Assembly (NCBI RefSeq): GCF_008704935.1
Contig: NZ_CP023692.1
Coordinates: 1,550,001 to 1,614,000 of the forward strand
From: Streptomyces vinaceus
GTDB lineage: Bacteria > Actinomycetota > Actinomycetes > Streptomycetales > Streptomycetaceae
Direction: 5' to 3'
DNA: 64,000 nt
Shown here piece after piece: positions 16,679-25,319 of this stretch. The translations under genes and the position numbers were made by a program. Position 1 is the first letter of the stretch. The number at the start of each line of letters is the position of its first letter. The notes under the pieces are model-generated. The model did not search any database. It was given only the letters and a program-made list of their open reading frames with translations, and was not told the DNA's origin.

Positions 16679-17332
16679 CTAACGGGAACGGTCTCGGCCC
16701 CACCAGCGGGTTGCGCGCGGGGGGCGGGGGCGTGCCGGCCCGCGGTCGTTCAGGGCGTCCACCTTTTCGGACAGGGTGCTCAGGGCCGCCTTGAGGGCCG
16801 CGATGTCGGACTTGTCCGCCGATTGGTTGGGTTCCGCGAGCTGGACCACCAGAGCGCCGCCCGGTTCCAGGGTGACCTCCGTGGTTTCCGTGACGTCGTC
16901 GCCGCCCTGGTGGCGGACCGCCGCGTCGAGGTCGGCGCGGCGCAGCCCGTTGCGGCGGATCACCGCGGTGAGCCAGTGGCCGTCACGGGCCAGGGCGGTG
17001 GGGGTGCCCTCCAGGAGGCGGCCCAGCCATTCGTGGCGGGCGGCGGCCCGGACCACCAGCGTGTTCACCCCGAGCAGGACGGCGGCCCCGAAGGCCGCCC
17101 CGAGGACCGAGTTGTCCGGGCCGATCACGGCGTTCTGCACGACGTTGGCCAGCAGCAGCATGACCACGAGGTCGAAGCTGCTGAGCTGGGCCAGCTGCCG
17201 CTTGCCGACGATCCGGAGCAGCAGCAGGATCAGTACGTAGACCCCGATGGTGCGCAGGGCCTTCTCCAGGTACGGGATGTCGCCGTGCAGGAAGGGCGTG
17301 AGGGCGTCGTGGGCGGCATGCACCCCGTCCAC
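16679..17332 (-). CDS. DUF421 (YetF-like) membrane protein
   Basis: 217 aa from GTG 17332. Two or three N-terminal transmembrane helices (IGVYVLILLLLRIVG, VVMLLLANVVQNAVIG, a third near LGAAFGAAVLLG) are followed by the cytoplasmic DUF421 domain with the conserved GKRQLAQLSSFDLVVM and a C-terminal RRADLDAAVR segment. The tail after residue 165 (LSTLSEKVDALND) looks coiled-coil and then turns basic. Function of the family is poorly known; relatives occur in spore and envelope contexts. It precedes the HEAT gene in the same direction. Confidence 0.85.
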   Translation of the reverse strand: MDGVHAAHDALTPFLHGDIPYLEKALRTIGVYVLILLLLRIVGKRQLAQLSSFDLVVMLLLANVVQNAVIGPDNSVLGAAFGAAVLLGVNTLVVRAAARHEWLGRLLEGTPTALARDGHWLTAVIRRNGLRRADLDAAVRHQGGDDVTETTEVTLEPGGALVVQLAEPNQSADKSDIAALKAALSTLSEKVDALNDRGPARPRPPRATRWWGRDRSR

Positions 17333-17357
17333 GCTGGCACATCCGCAACGGCCGGTG

Positions 17358-17690
17358 TCAGCGACCCGCCGTATGGGGCCGGAGCAGGACCTCGGACGCG
17401 CTCAGGCCGCTCTCCCCGCCCCAGGTGAAGGTGAGGCCGCGGTCCTGCGCGGCCTCGGTCAGCCGGCTGCCCAGGACGTCCGCCGCCAGGGCCAGGGCCT
17501 GGATCCCGTCCACCCCGTGGATCTCGTACGTGGTCTCGGAGAGGCCGTCGAGCCGGCAGGGGCAGATCCAGTCGCCGGCCGGGTCCGGATCGGGGTACGG
17601 GGCGCCGAGCTGGAGGGTGACCGGGAAGGTCGCGCCGTCCCGGGCGACCGCCTCCAGCCGGCGGGTCGCGATCACTGCGTGGTTCTTCAT
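17358..17690 (-). CDS. Small cytoplasmic hypothetical protein
   Basis: 110 aa starting ATG at 17690. It shows alternating beta-strands (FPVTLQLGAPYPDPD), a WICPCRL segment with two cysteines, then GLSETTYEIHGVDGIQALALAADVLG. This resembles a family I recall as DUF6968, but that match is uncertain. No catalytic motif is visible. It lies upstream of the DUF421 gene with a 25-bp gap, so the two may be co-transcribed. Confidence 0.6.
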   Translation of the reverse strand: MKNHAVIATRRLEAVARDGATFPVTLQLGAPYPDPDPAGDWICPCRLDGLSETTYEIHGVDGIQALALAADVLGSRLTEAAQDRGLTFTWGGESGLSASEVLLRPHTAGR

Positions 17691-17823
17691 GCGTTCGGCC
17701 TTCGGTCGACTCGGTGGGGCCAGTCTCCCCCAGTCTTCGCCGGCTCGGCGTGGGGACGGACCGCCCGCCCCGTCGCGGGGGACGGACCGCCCGCCCCGTC
17801 GCAGGGGGCGGGCGGCCCGGGCG

Positions 17824-18660
17824 TCACGGCTTCGGCAGGGTGCATCCGGCGCGGTTCAGGTCGATCTTGCTGCCCGCTCCGACGCACGGGACGATGATGT
17901 ACGTCTCCTGGGCGTAGTTGATGCCCTGGCGGACGGTGACGTTGCCGGCCTCGTCCACCTCGCACGGGTTGTTCTCCGTGCAGCGCTGCCCGTCCTCGTT
18001 GCCCGTGTTGTTGACCGCGACGACCTTGCCCGTCGTCGTGTCGATCACCGGGGAGCCCGAGGTGCCGCCGATGGTGTTGCAGGACGAGGTGTAGCGGACC
18101 GAGTCCTTCCAGGTCCAGTCACCCTCCTTGAGGCGGTACGCGAACCCGTCCACGTTGCAGCTGTAGATCCGCTTCCAGTACCCGGAGACGACCTTGATCC
18201 CCGTGCCCTGCACCGGCCGGGCGTCGTTCAGGGTGAGCGCGGCGATGCCGTACTGGCTCTGGATCTGCGCGTAGGTCTTGGTGAGCTGGTAGATCGAGAT
18301 GTCCGTGTCGGTCATCGTCGCGTACGCGACCTTGCTGGCCCGCAGCGTCGCCACGCGCGAGCCCGACGCGTTGAGGAGCGAGAACGAGCGGCTGGACGAC
18401 TGGTCCTTGATGACCTCGCCCGGCCCTGGGAAGCCGGTTTCGAGGCAGTGCCCGTTGGAGAGCACGAGTGCGGGGTCGTTCGGCTGGGAGCCGGGGACGC
18501 GGACGACGGACCCGGAGCAGTTGCTGAGCGCGACCGTGCCCGCGTAGTTCACGGTGACGGCCGCCGCCGCCTTGTCCTGGGGCGCCGAGGCAACAGCCGG
18601 TGCTGCCGCCGCTCCTATCAGGAGCAGCGAGAGCACGGCGCCGACGAGAGGCTTGCGCAT
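17824..18660 (-). CDS. Secreted trypsin/V8-like serine protease
   Basis: 278 aa from ATG 18660, preceded by an AGAGGGG ribosome site. The signal peptide is MRKPLVGAVLSLLLIGAAAA with a cleavage site near ASA (residues 24-26). The catalytic triad reads His71 (LSNGHC), Asp120 (MTDTDISIY) and Ser201 (GGTSGSP). Six cysteines in the mature protein suggest disulfides. The family hydrolyses extracellular proteins. It is divergently spaced from nothing; the upstream 109 bp before the phosphatase gene hold its promoter and an inverted repeat. Confidence 0.85.
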   Translation of the reverse strand: MRKPLVGAVLSLLLIGAAAAPAVASAPQDKAAAAVTVNYAGTVALSNCSGSVVRVPGSQPNDPALVLSNGHCLETGFPGPGEVIKDQSSSRSFSLLNASGSRVATLRASKVAYATMTDTDISIYQLTKTYAQIQSQYGIAALTLNDARPVQGTGIKVVSGYWKRIYSCNVDGFAYRLKEGDWTWKDSVRYTSSCNTIGGTSGSPVIDTTTGKVVAVNNTGNEDGQRCTENNPCEVDEAGNVTVRQGINYAQETYIIVPCVGAGSKIDLNRAGCTLPKP

Positions 18661-18686
18661 GTGGGGGTTCCCCTCTGATGACGATG

Positions 18687-18707
18687 CAACCGAAGATCCT
18701 TCGGTTG
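18687..18707. promoter_or_regulatory. Inverted repeat upstream of the secreted protease
   Basis: CAACCGAA and TTCGGTTG arms are separated by GATCC, 27 bp before the protease ATG. It could be an operator or a 5'-leader hairpin. The sequence is less GC-rich than its surroundings. Confidence 0.4.
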
Positions 18708-18768
18708 TCATGTGCATTGTTGGGACACGCGCAGCAACTGGCAAGGATGTGACCACAGTTGGCGGATT

Positions 18769-19530
18769 TCAGCGCAGCAGGCGCTCCCGGAGCCGGGCCG
18801 TCGTCGCCGGAGTGATCCCGACGCGCGCGCGGAGGTACTCGGCCGGGGAGCCGTGGCGCGCGGTCAGGTCGGCGAGCACGAGGGACAGGATCCGCTCCGG
18901 GGCGCGCCCGTACGAGGGCCAGCGCATGGTGCGTCCCGGGTTGGCGGCGTGCCAGTCGGCCGTGAGGCGGGCGGTGGCCAGCTCCGTGAGCGCGAAATCG
19001 GCCAGCACCTCCTCCTCGGACACGCCGAGGAGGGTCAGCACGAACGCGGCGATCAGACCGGTGCGGTCCTTGCCCGAGGTGCAGTGGAAGACCGCCGGGC
19101 CGGGGCCTGCGGCGATGAGCTCGATGGCCCGGCGGATCTCCTCGGCACCGTCCTCGGTCACCTCGGCGAACCGGTCGGCCAGGTACCGCCAGGGGTCGAC
19201 GTCGGGGTCGATCGCGGCCTGGTCGTACGGGCGGTGCTCGATGCTGAGGTTGGCGTACGTGAACCGCTCCGGCTCGGGGATCCGGCCCTTGGCCTCGATC
19301 TCCCAGGGGTAGCGCAGGTCGATGACCGTACGTATGCCGAGGCCGAGGAAGCGGTCCCAGTCGGCCCCGGCGAGTTTGCCCAGGGAATCCGCCCGGTACA
19401 GCGCGCCCCAGGCGACGGTACGACCGTCGGTCGAGCGGTAGCCGCCCAGGTCGCGGAAGTTGTGCAGGCGGTCGAACTCGATGTGGCGGCGGTGCGGGGT
19501 GGCGGGCGCTGCGGTGTTCCGGTCGGACAA
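18769..19530 (-). CDS. Tyrosine/serine protein phosphatase (Cys-based)
   Basis: 253 aa. The P-loop HCTSGKDRTG (C-x5-R with Lys and Asp inside) identifies the bacterial Y_phosphatase3/LMO2434-type family, which can act on phosphoproteins or phosphoinositides. The N-terminal FRDLGGYRSTDGRTV and the RYPWEIEAKG region are typical of the group. No signal peptide is visible. It follows the O-methyltransferase on the same strand and precedes the protease gene. Confidence 0.88.
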   Translation of the reverse strand: MSDRNTAAPATPHRRHIEFDRLHNFRDLGGYRSTDGRTVAWGALYRADSLGKLAGADWDRFLGLGIRTVIDLRYPWEIEAKGRIPEPERFTYANLSIEHRPYDQAAIDPDVDPWRYLADRFAEVTEDGAEEIRRAIELIAAGPGPAVFHCTSGKDRTGLIAAFVLTLLGVSEEEVLADFALTELATARLTADWHAANPGRTMRWPSYGRAPERILSLVLADLTARHGSPAEYLRARVGITPATTARLRERLLR

Positions 19531-19578
19531 CTGGGGCTCCTCCGTGTGCGGTGGGGCCCCAGGATGCCCGATCCTCCC

Positions 19579-20247
19579 TCAGCGCCTGCGCGCGAGCGTG
19601 AGCCCGTCCGCGATCGGCAGCATCACGGACTCCACGCGCTCGTCGGCGCACACGTACGCGTTGAACTCCCGGATGGCCAGGGCGTTCCCCTCGGCGCCGG
19701 CGTCCACCGCCTCTCCCCCGTACAGGACGTTGTCGGCGAGGATCACCCCACCGGGCCGCAGGCGGGGCACGAGCTCGTCCCAGTAGGCGCGGTAGCCCGG
19801 CTTGTCGGCGTCCAGGAACACCAGGTCGATCACGGGCTCCTGCGGGAGCGCGCGCAAGGTCTCCAGCGCCGGGGCGACCACGAGCTCGATGCGGTCGCCG
19901 ACCCCGGCCGCCTTCCACGCCTCCTGGGCGATCGAGGTCCACGTCTCGGAGACGTCGCAGGTCAGGACCCGCCCGCCGGGTACCAGGCCGGCGGCCAGGG
20001 CCAGTGTCGAATAGCCGGTGAACGTGCCGACCTCGACGATCCGGCGGGCGCCGAGCATCTTGCCGAGCAGGGTGAGGAACACCCCCTGCTCGTGCGGGAC
20101 CTGCATCTGCGCCTCGCGGCCGAGCGCGCGGGTCCGCTCGACCAGCTCCTCCTGGACGCGGCTGCGCGGCTCGGCCTGCGCGACCAGGTACCCGTACACC
20201 TCGGGGGTGAGGTGCACCGTCTTCACTTCGTCGACGTCCCTGTCCAT
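19579..20247 (-). CDS. Class I SAM-dependent O-methyltransferase (CCoAOMT-like)
   Basis: 222 aa from ATG 20247. The SAM site is [16 protein letters not shown], followed by the acidic motif LTCDVSE and the metal/catalytic stretch [10 protein letters not shown] and ILADNVL, which are diagnostic of catechol/caffeoyl-CoA-type O-methyltransferases. The substrate is unknown. Its start lies within the last 25 bp of tsaD, so its translation is probably coupled to tsaD. Confidence 0.88.
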   Translation of the reverse strand: MDRDVDEVKTVHLTPEVYGYLVAQAEPRSRVQEELVERTRALGREAQMQVPHEQGVFLTLLGKMLGARRIVEVGTFTGYSTLALAAGLVPGGRVLTCDVSETWTSIAQEAWKAAGVGDRIELVVAPALETLRALPQEPVIDLVFLDADKPGYRAYWDELVPRLRPGGVILADNVLYGGEAVDAGAEGNALAIREFNAYVCADERVESVMLPIADGLTLARRR

Positions 20248-21407
20248 GCCGCGCGTCCCTCCGCGATTCCCGTGCGTACGCCTTCGGGACTGCCCAACGA
20301 CACCGCACCCGCCCGGCAACGGGCCGTTGCGCCGTCCTGCCCTCGGGCCAGGGGGTGGAGGGCCGCGTACTCCAGTGGTGCCGACGGGTCGATCGTGACC
20401 GTGAGCGGGGCCGGCTGCGCGTCCGCGCGGACCAGGAGGTCGCCGATCGCGGCGATCATCGCGCCGTTGTCCGTGCACAGCGTCATCGGCGGCACCCGCA
20501 GGGCGATCCCCGCCGAGGCGCAGCGCCGCTCCGCCAGGGCCCGCACCCGGGAATTGGCCGCCACCCCGCCGACCACCACCAGCGTCCGCACGCCGTACGC
20601 CCCGCAGGCCGCGACCGCCTTGCGGGTCAGCACGTCGGCCACCGCCTCCTGGAGCGAGGCCGCCCCGTCGGCGACCGGCAGCCGCTCCCCGCGCAGGCGG
20701 TGGCCCTCGGCCCAGCGGGCGGCGGCCGTCTTCAGCCCCGAGAAGGAGAAGGAGTACGCGTACGGGTCCTGCCCGCGCGGCCCGCCGGTCAGCGGACGCG
20801 GGAACGGGACCGCCTTCGGGTCGCCGCCCCGCGCCGCGCGGTCGATGGCCGGCCCGCCCGGGTACGGCAGGCCGAACACCCGGGCCACCTTGTCGAAGCA
20901 CTCCCCCGCCGCGTCGTCCAGGGTGTCCCCGAGGTGCAGGATCGGCTCGCGGACCAGGTCCCGTACGAGCAGCAGCGAGGTGTGGCCGCCGGAGACGATC
21001 AGCACCACGCACGGCTCGGGGAGCGGCCCGTGCTCCAGGGTGTCGGCGGCCACGTGCCCGGCGAGGTGGTGGACCCCGTACAGCGGGAGGCCGAGCGTGT
21101 ACGCGAGGGTCTTGGCCCCGGCCAGTCCGACCTGGAGCGCGCCGGAGAGGCCGGGGCCGGTGGTGACGGCCACCGCGTCGAGCTGGTCGGCCCGCAGTCC
21201 GGCCTGCTCCAGGGCCTGTCGGACCACGGGGCCGAAGGCGTGCAGGTGGGCGCGGGCCGCGATCTCGGGGACGACCCCGCCGAAGCGGGCGTGCTCGTCC
21301 ATGCTCGACGCGACGACGTGCGCGAGGAGCCGGCCGCCCCGGACGATGCCGGCGCCCGTCTCGTCGCAGGAGGACTCGATGCCGAGCACCACCGGAGAAG
21401 CAGCCAT
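20223..21407 (-). CDS. tsaD: tRNA N6-adenosine threonylcarbamoyltransferase
   Basis: 394 aa. It transfers the threonylcarbamoyl group to A37 of ANN-decoding tRNAs together with TsaB and TsaE. Seen features are the ASKHA start [13 protein letters not shown] (6-18), the metal-binding HHLAGH (113-118), IVSGGHTSL, the SFSGLKTA segment and [12 protein letters not shown]. The C-terminal 30 residues or so go beyond the usual end and overlap the methyltransferase start. Here it is not beside tsaB, tsaE or rimI; its upstream neighbour is a secreted PI-PLC-like gene, with a long palindrome between them. Confidence 0.93.
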   Translation of the reverse strand: MAASPVVLGIESSCDETGAGIVRGGRLLAHVVASSMDEHARFGGVVPEIAARAHLHAFGPVVRQALEQAGLRADQLDAVAVTTGPGLSGALQVGLAGAKTLAYTLGLPLYGVHHLAGHVAADTLEHGPLPEPCVVLIVSGGHTSLLLVRDLVREPILHLGDTLDDAAGECFDKVARVFGLPYPGGPAIDRAARGGDPKAVPFPRPLTGGPRGQDPYAYSFSFSGLKTAAARWAEGHRLRGERLPVADGAASLQEAVADVLTRKAVAACGAYGVRTLVVVGGVAANSRVRALAERRCASAGIALRVPPMTLCTDNGAMIAAIGDLLVRADAQPAPLTVTIDPSAPLEYAALHPLARGQDGATARCRAGAVSLGSPEGVRTGIAEGRAAWTGTSTK

Positions 21408-21420
21408 CTGACCCGCACCC

Positions 21421-21455
21421 GTACCCTTATTGCGAACAGTTCGCAATAAGGGTAC
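21421..21455. promoter_or_regulatory. 35-bp near-perfect palindrome before tsaD
   Basis: Two exact 17-bp arms, GTACCCTTATTGCGAAC and GTTCGCAATAAGGGTAC, flank a single A. It lies 13 bp upstream of the tsaD start and 14 bp after the PI-PLC-like stop, and is AT-richer than its surroundings. It could be an operator for a dimeric or tetrameric repressor, or a bidirectional terminator-like hairpin. Confidence 0.7.
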
Positions 21456-21469
21456 TCGTCGCGGGGGCG

Positions 21470-22531
21470 CTACCCGCGCGGGACCACCGTGGCCAGCACC
21501 GAGGGCAGCGGGTACCAGTCCGCCGAGGCGATGGACGCGTGGTGCGCGGCCATCAGGGCGACCCGCTCCCGCGCCTGGGCCTCGGTCGGGTGCACCCCGT
21601 CGATGGCGGGCGCCACCCCCTGGGCGTCGGTGGCGATCAGCAGGTAGTGGTTGCGGTCGTACCAGGCGGTGTCGATCGAACCGCCCGCGTACGCGCTCGC
21701 GTCCCCGTCGAAGACCACGAACCAGGGCCGGAGCGCCGCGTCCGCGTACCGGGCGCGCGGGTCGCCGGCCTCCGCCCGGTGCACGGCCGGGAAGGCCGCG
21801 GCCTGGCCGAGCCGGCCCGTGGCCGCGAGGGCGCGCAGGTACTGCGCGTACTCCCGGTCGGTCCACAGCGTGTCGTTCGCGTTGCCCTCCTCCAGCGTGC
21901 CGGGGATCAGCTCCACCAGGAACTTCCCGGCCATCGCGGCGCGGCTCGGCCAGGCGCCGGCCCGGGCGGCGGTGTCCAGGTCGGGATGGCCCGAGGCGAG
22001 CTGGCCGGGTCGGTACACGGCCTCGCCGAGCTTCGCGTTCAGCAGCGCGTCGAGCTCGGCCGGTCCGCGGCCCAGGTTGGCGGCGAAACCGTCCTTGAGC
22101 TCCAGCTTGAGGACGACCGGACGGTGCCCGGGGTGGGCGTCGTGCCAGCTGCGGATGTCGGAGAGGCAGCCCGCGAGGTTCTGGTTGCGGGACTTGGTGC
22201 GCAGCTGGGCGGGGGTGGTGGCGTTCTCGCAGTTGTTGTCGTTGCCGAAGGGGTTGTCGTGGGAGACGCGCCACGAGCTGCCGAAGAAGTTGGTCCACAC
22301 GTCGAGCTCCAGCATCGCGGCGCCCGAGTCGAGGGCGTCCGCGAAGTACGGGTACTTGGCCTTCTCGTACGCGTTGTGCACGCCGACGCCCGTCGATCCC
22401 GCGTACGGGAGGTCGGCGGCGGCCCGCGCCGCCTTGGTCCCGGCCGCCCCCGCCGGGGCCGTACCGAGTACGAGGGCCAGTGCCGCCAGGCCCGCCGTCA
22501 CCGCGCCCGCCATCCGGTTCCGCAATCTCAT
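21470..22531 (-). CDS. Secreted phosphatidylinositol-specific phospholipase C-like protein
   Basis: 353 aa with a signal peptide ([23 protein letters not shown], cleaved near GAAG). The mature part has the PI-PLC X-domain layout: GVHNAYEK with the first catalytic His, LELDVWTN with acidic residues, and SHDNPFGND with the second His. It probably cleaves phosphoinositide or related phosphodiesters outside the cell; bacterial members often use Ca2+. It could also act on other phosphodiesters. It sits upstream of tsaD on the same strand, separated by the 35-bp palindrome. Confidence 0.82.
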   Translation of the reverse strand: MRLRNRMAGAVTAGLAALALVLGTAPAGAAGTKAARAAADLPYAGSTGVGVHNAYEKAKYPYFADALDSGAAMLELDVWTNFFGSSWRVSHDNPFGNDNNCENATTPAQLRTKSRNQNLAGCLSDIRSWHDAHPGHRPVVLKLELKDGFAANLGRGPAELDALLNAKLGEAVYRPGQLASGHPDLDTAARAGAWPSRAAMAGKFLVELIPGTLEEGNANDTLWTDREYAQYLRALAATGRLGQAAAFPAVHRAEAGDPRARYADAALRPWFVVFDGDASAYAGGSIDTAWYDRNHYLLIATDAQGVAPAIDGVHPTEAQARERVALMAAHHASIASADWYPLPSVLATVVPRG

Positions 22532-22759
22532 GCTTTCGGCTCCTGTCCGCCCAGTCGGTGCACTCTTGTGTCAACTCGCGCGGAGATTAGGCGAGTTGGG
22601 TGAAGGGCGGAAGGACGCCGGATGACGGGCCGCGGCCGGGCGCCCCCGTTGTGAGGACGGACACGTTCCGCCCCGGAACTGCCCCCGCCGCGCCGTCCGT
22701 CGAACAGGGGAAGCCGGCCGGGACACCGGCCGGCGTGTTCCGGCGGAGAGTGGCACGGC

Positions 22760-23773
22760 ATGTTCACCAGGGTTCGCGGGCGGGCCGTACGGGTCACCCT
22801 GCTCGTCGGCGTGGGCTGCGCCCTGCTCATCGGGTGCGCCGGGCTGCTGTGGAAGCTGCACGCCATGGCGGCCTACGTGGCGGACGGGGATCCCGCGGAG
22901 GGCAGCTACGTACAGGAGGCCGAGCCGGCCGACCGCGCGGCGGCGGCCGTACTGGAGGGCCCGGCGCGGGAGGTCCCGGCGCCGGGCCCGGCCCCGCGGG
23001 GGCCTGGCGCGCCGGGCACGGACGCGCAGGGTACGGACGCGCAGGGCCCGGACGCGCAGGGCGCTGGCGGCCCCGCGGCCGTCGGGCCTTGGCGGTCGGG
23101 CGGCTGGCGGCCCTCCGACCCGCTGGTCGCGCGGCCCGCCGCGGCGGAGCCCTCGATCGGGGCGCTGTTCTCCCCCGGCGAGGACGCGGACCAGGACCAC
23201 CACTGCTCGGCGAGCGTGGTCCACTCCCCCGGCGGCGACCTCGTCGCCACCGCCGCGCACTGCGTGTACCGCGGGATCCTCGGGTTCCGTACGAACCTCG
23301 TCTTCGTCCCCGGCTACCACGACGGCCAGGCCCCGTACGGGGTCTGGGTACCCAGCCGGATCGACGTGGACCCCCGCTGGACCGGGGACCAGGACCCCGA
23401 CTACGACGTGGCCTTCCTCCGCGTGCGCCGCCCCGGTCGCCCCGGCGAGCGACTGGAGGACACCACCGGGGCCCGGACGATCCGGTTCGGGCCCGAGCTG
23501 CCCGCTCCGGCCCGGGTCGTGGGCTATCCCAACGCCACCGAGTACCCGGTGGAGTGCTTCAACACCGCCCGTGCCGAGGGGCCCGCGCAACTGCGGCTGG
23601 ATTGCGCGGACGTACCCGACGGCACGAGCGGTGGTCCTGTGCTGACCGACGCGCACACCCTGATCGGCGTGGTCGGCGGCCGCGACGGGGGCGGCGACGA
23701 GAAGACCTCGTACAGCAGCCTGTTCGGCGACGGGGTGCGGGCCGTGTACGAGCGCGCCGTGGCGGCCCGCTGA
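22760..23773 (+). CDS. Membrane-anchored trypsin-like serine protease
   Basis: 337 aa from ATG 22760. An N-terminal hydrophobic anchor or signal (residues 11-33, VTLLVGVGCALLIGCAG) is followed by an Ala/Pro/Gly-rich linker containing a short DAQG repeat (88-102), then a chymotrypsin-fold domain: His167 (TAAHC), Asp216 (DYDVAFLRV) and Ser290 (DGTSGGP). The S1-type protease would act outside the membrane. It is divergent from the PI-PLC-like gene and convergent with the FAD oxidoreductase. Confidence 0.83.
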   Translation: MFTRVRGRAVRVTLLVGVGCALLIGCAGLLWKLHAMAAYVADGDPAEGSYVQEAEPADRAAAAVLEGPAREVPAPGPAPRGPGAPGTDAQGTDAQGPDAQGAGGPAAVGPWRSGGWRPSDPLVARPAAAEPSIGALFSPGEDADQDHHCSASVVHSPGGDLVATAAHCVYRGILGFRTNLVFVPGYHDGQAPYGVWVPSRIDVDPRWTGDQDPDYDVAFLRVRRPGRPGERLEDTTGARTIRFGPELPAPARVVGYPNATEYPVECFNTARAEGPAQLRLDCADVPDGTSGGPVLTDAHTLIGVVGGRDGGGDEKTSYSSLFGDGVRAVYERAVAAR

Positions 23774-23787
23774 GGGCGAGCGCCCCT

Positions 23788-25203
23788 CTACGCCCCGGAA
23801 TCCGCCGGGGCGCTGTGGTGCGGCGGGTAGTCGGCGGTCTGCGGGGACGTCGGCAGCCGCCACTTGGACAAGACCCGTATCACCGTGCCCGGGCCGAGCA
23901 GGACGTTCGGCGAGAGGGCCAGCGACAGCACGCCGAAGAAGGGCCGGGAGATCTCCGGGTCGGTGTTGGCGCCCACGATCACCCGGGACATGTACGCCTG
24001 GAGGACCTTGGTGGCCCGGTCGGGCGGCGGCCCGTCGGTCTCCGGGTAGCGCATGTCCTCGCTGGTGGCGATCTGCCAGGCCACGTCGGAGGCGGCGGCC
24101 GTACGCCGCTGGATCCGCCGGGAGGCCGCGGCGATCTCCCGGGGCGCCAGGCCCCGGATGGCGCCGGCCAGCGCGTCCGCGGCGAGGGCGGCCACCGTCA
24201 TCCCCTGCCCGTACACGGGGTTGACCCGGCAGACGGCGTCCCCGAGCACGACGAATCCGGCCGGCCAGCGGTCGAGGCGCTCGAAGTGGCGCCATTCGTT
24301 GGCGGTATTGCGGTAACCCGTCGGCGCGGAGAGCGGTTTGGCGTCGCGGAGGGCGTCGTACAGCACCGGGGAGCGCAGTGTCCGGGTGAAGTCGAGGAAC
24401 TCCTCCTCCCCCGTCGGCGGGGCGTGTTCGCCGTTGCCGGTCAGCGTCACCAGCCAGCGCCCGTCGTCGAGGGGCACCAGCACGCCGCCGCGCGGGCTCT
24501 CGGGGCGGCCCTGGACGTAGATCCCCTGCCAGCGGCGCGCGGGATCCGGCGGGATCTCGTAGTAGCGGCTGGAGTAGGCGAGGTGGGAGTCGTAGCGGGT
24601 GGTCGCCGGGGCCGGGTGGCCGAGGGCGGCGAGCCAGGCCGGGGCCCGGGAGGTGCGCCCGGTGGCGTCGACCACGAAGCGGGCCGGCAGCGGGTCGCCC
24701 TCGCGCAGCCGTACGCCGGTGACCGAGCGGCCGTCGGGCCCGGCGACGAGCCCGGTCACCGTCGAGCCGGAGCGGACCCGGACGCGCTCGTCCCGCAGCA
24801 CCTCCCGGCGGACGGTCCAGTCGATCAGCTCGCGGCTGCCGATCAGGATCCGGGACCCCGGAACCGGGTGGAACCAGTCGGCCGGGCTCAGCCACAGGAA
24901 GTCGCGCGGTGTCTCCATCAGCGCCGCCCCGGCCGCCAGCAGCTCGCGGGTGACCCCGGGCAGCAGCCCCTCCATCAGCTCCAGGCCCCGCGACCACAGC
25001 ACGTGCACGTGCCGGGACTGCGGCACACCGGGCCGGAAGGCCGGTCCGGTGTCCGGCAGTTCGTCCCGTTCCACCACGGTCACGCGCGCGAACCGCTGGG
25101 CGAGCGCCCGCGCCGCCAGCAGCCCCGCCAGGCCTGCGCCGAGGACCACCGCGTGATCGTGGGCTTCCCGGGCTTCTGGGTGGTTGTCCGTGTCGTCGTC
25201 CAT
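23788..25203 (-). CDS. FAD-dependent oxidoreductase / monooxygenase-like protein
   Basis: 471 aa. The N-terminal dinucleotide fold is VVLGAGLAGLLAARAL (GxGxxG) with VVERDELPD after it. A second FAD motif is VVLGDAVCRVNPVYGQGMT (GD near the ribityl). This resembles aromatic hydroxylases and geranylgeranyl-reductase-like flavoproteins of secondary metabolism. No companion biosynthetic genes are adjacent, so the substrate is unknown. It is downstream of the SDR gene on the same strand, but a strong palindrome lies between them. Confidence 0.82.
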   Translation of the reverse strand: MDDDTDNHPEAREAHDHAVVLGAGLAGLLAARALAQRFARVTVVERDELPDTGPAFRPGVPQSRHVHVLWSRGLELMEGLLPGVTRELLAAGAALMETPRDFLWLSPADWFHPVPGSRILIGSRELIDWTVRREVLRDERVRVRSGSTVTGLVAGPDGRSVTGVRLREGDPLPARFVVDATGRTSRAPAWLAALGHPAPATTRYDSHLAYSSRYYEIPPDPARRWQGIYVQGRPESPRGGVLVPLDDGRWLVTLTGNGEHAPPTGEEEFLDFTRTLRSPVLYDALRDAKPLSAPTGYRNTANEWRHFERLDRWPAGFVVLGDAVCRVNPVYGQGMTVAALAADALAGAIRGLAPREIAAASRRIQRRTAAASDVAWQIATSEDMRYPETDGPPPDRATKVLQAYMSRVIVGANTDPEISRPFFGVLSLALSPNVLLGPGTVIRVLSKWRLPTSPQTADYPPHHSAPADSGA

Positions 25204-25292
25204 GGCGCAGAGTCTCCCGCGCCGGCCGCGCGGCGGATCAGGTCCCGTCCGGGGCGCCCCGAGGCACCCCGGGGGCGGACGGGGGGCTCACA

Positions 25293-25318
25293 CGGGCCGC
25301 GGGCCGGCCCGCGGCCCG
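25293..25318 (-). terminator. Perfect 26-bp GC palindrome after the SDR gene
   Basis: Two 13-base arms (CGGGCCGCGGGCC and its complement) with no spacer lie directly beyond the SDR stop codon. A very stable hairpin is possible but there is no T tract. It most likely marks the 3' end of the SDR transcript. Confidence 0.5.
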
Positions 25319-25319
25319 C

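Noticed and set aside
21421..21455. LexA/SOS box because of GAAC...GTTC
   Set aside because: The actinobacterial SOS box needs GAAC-N4-GTTC; here the spacer is one base.
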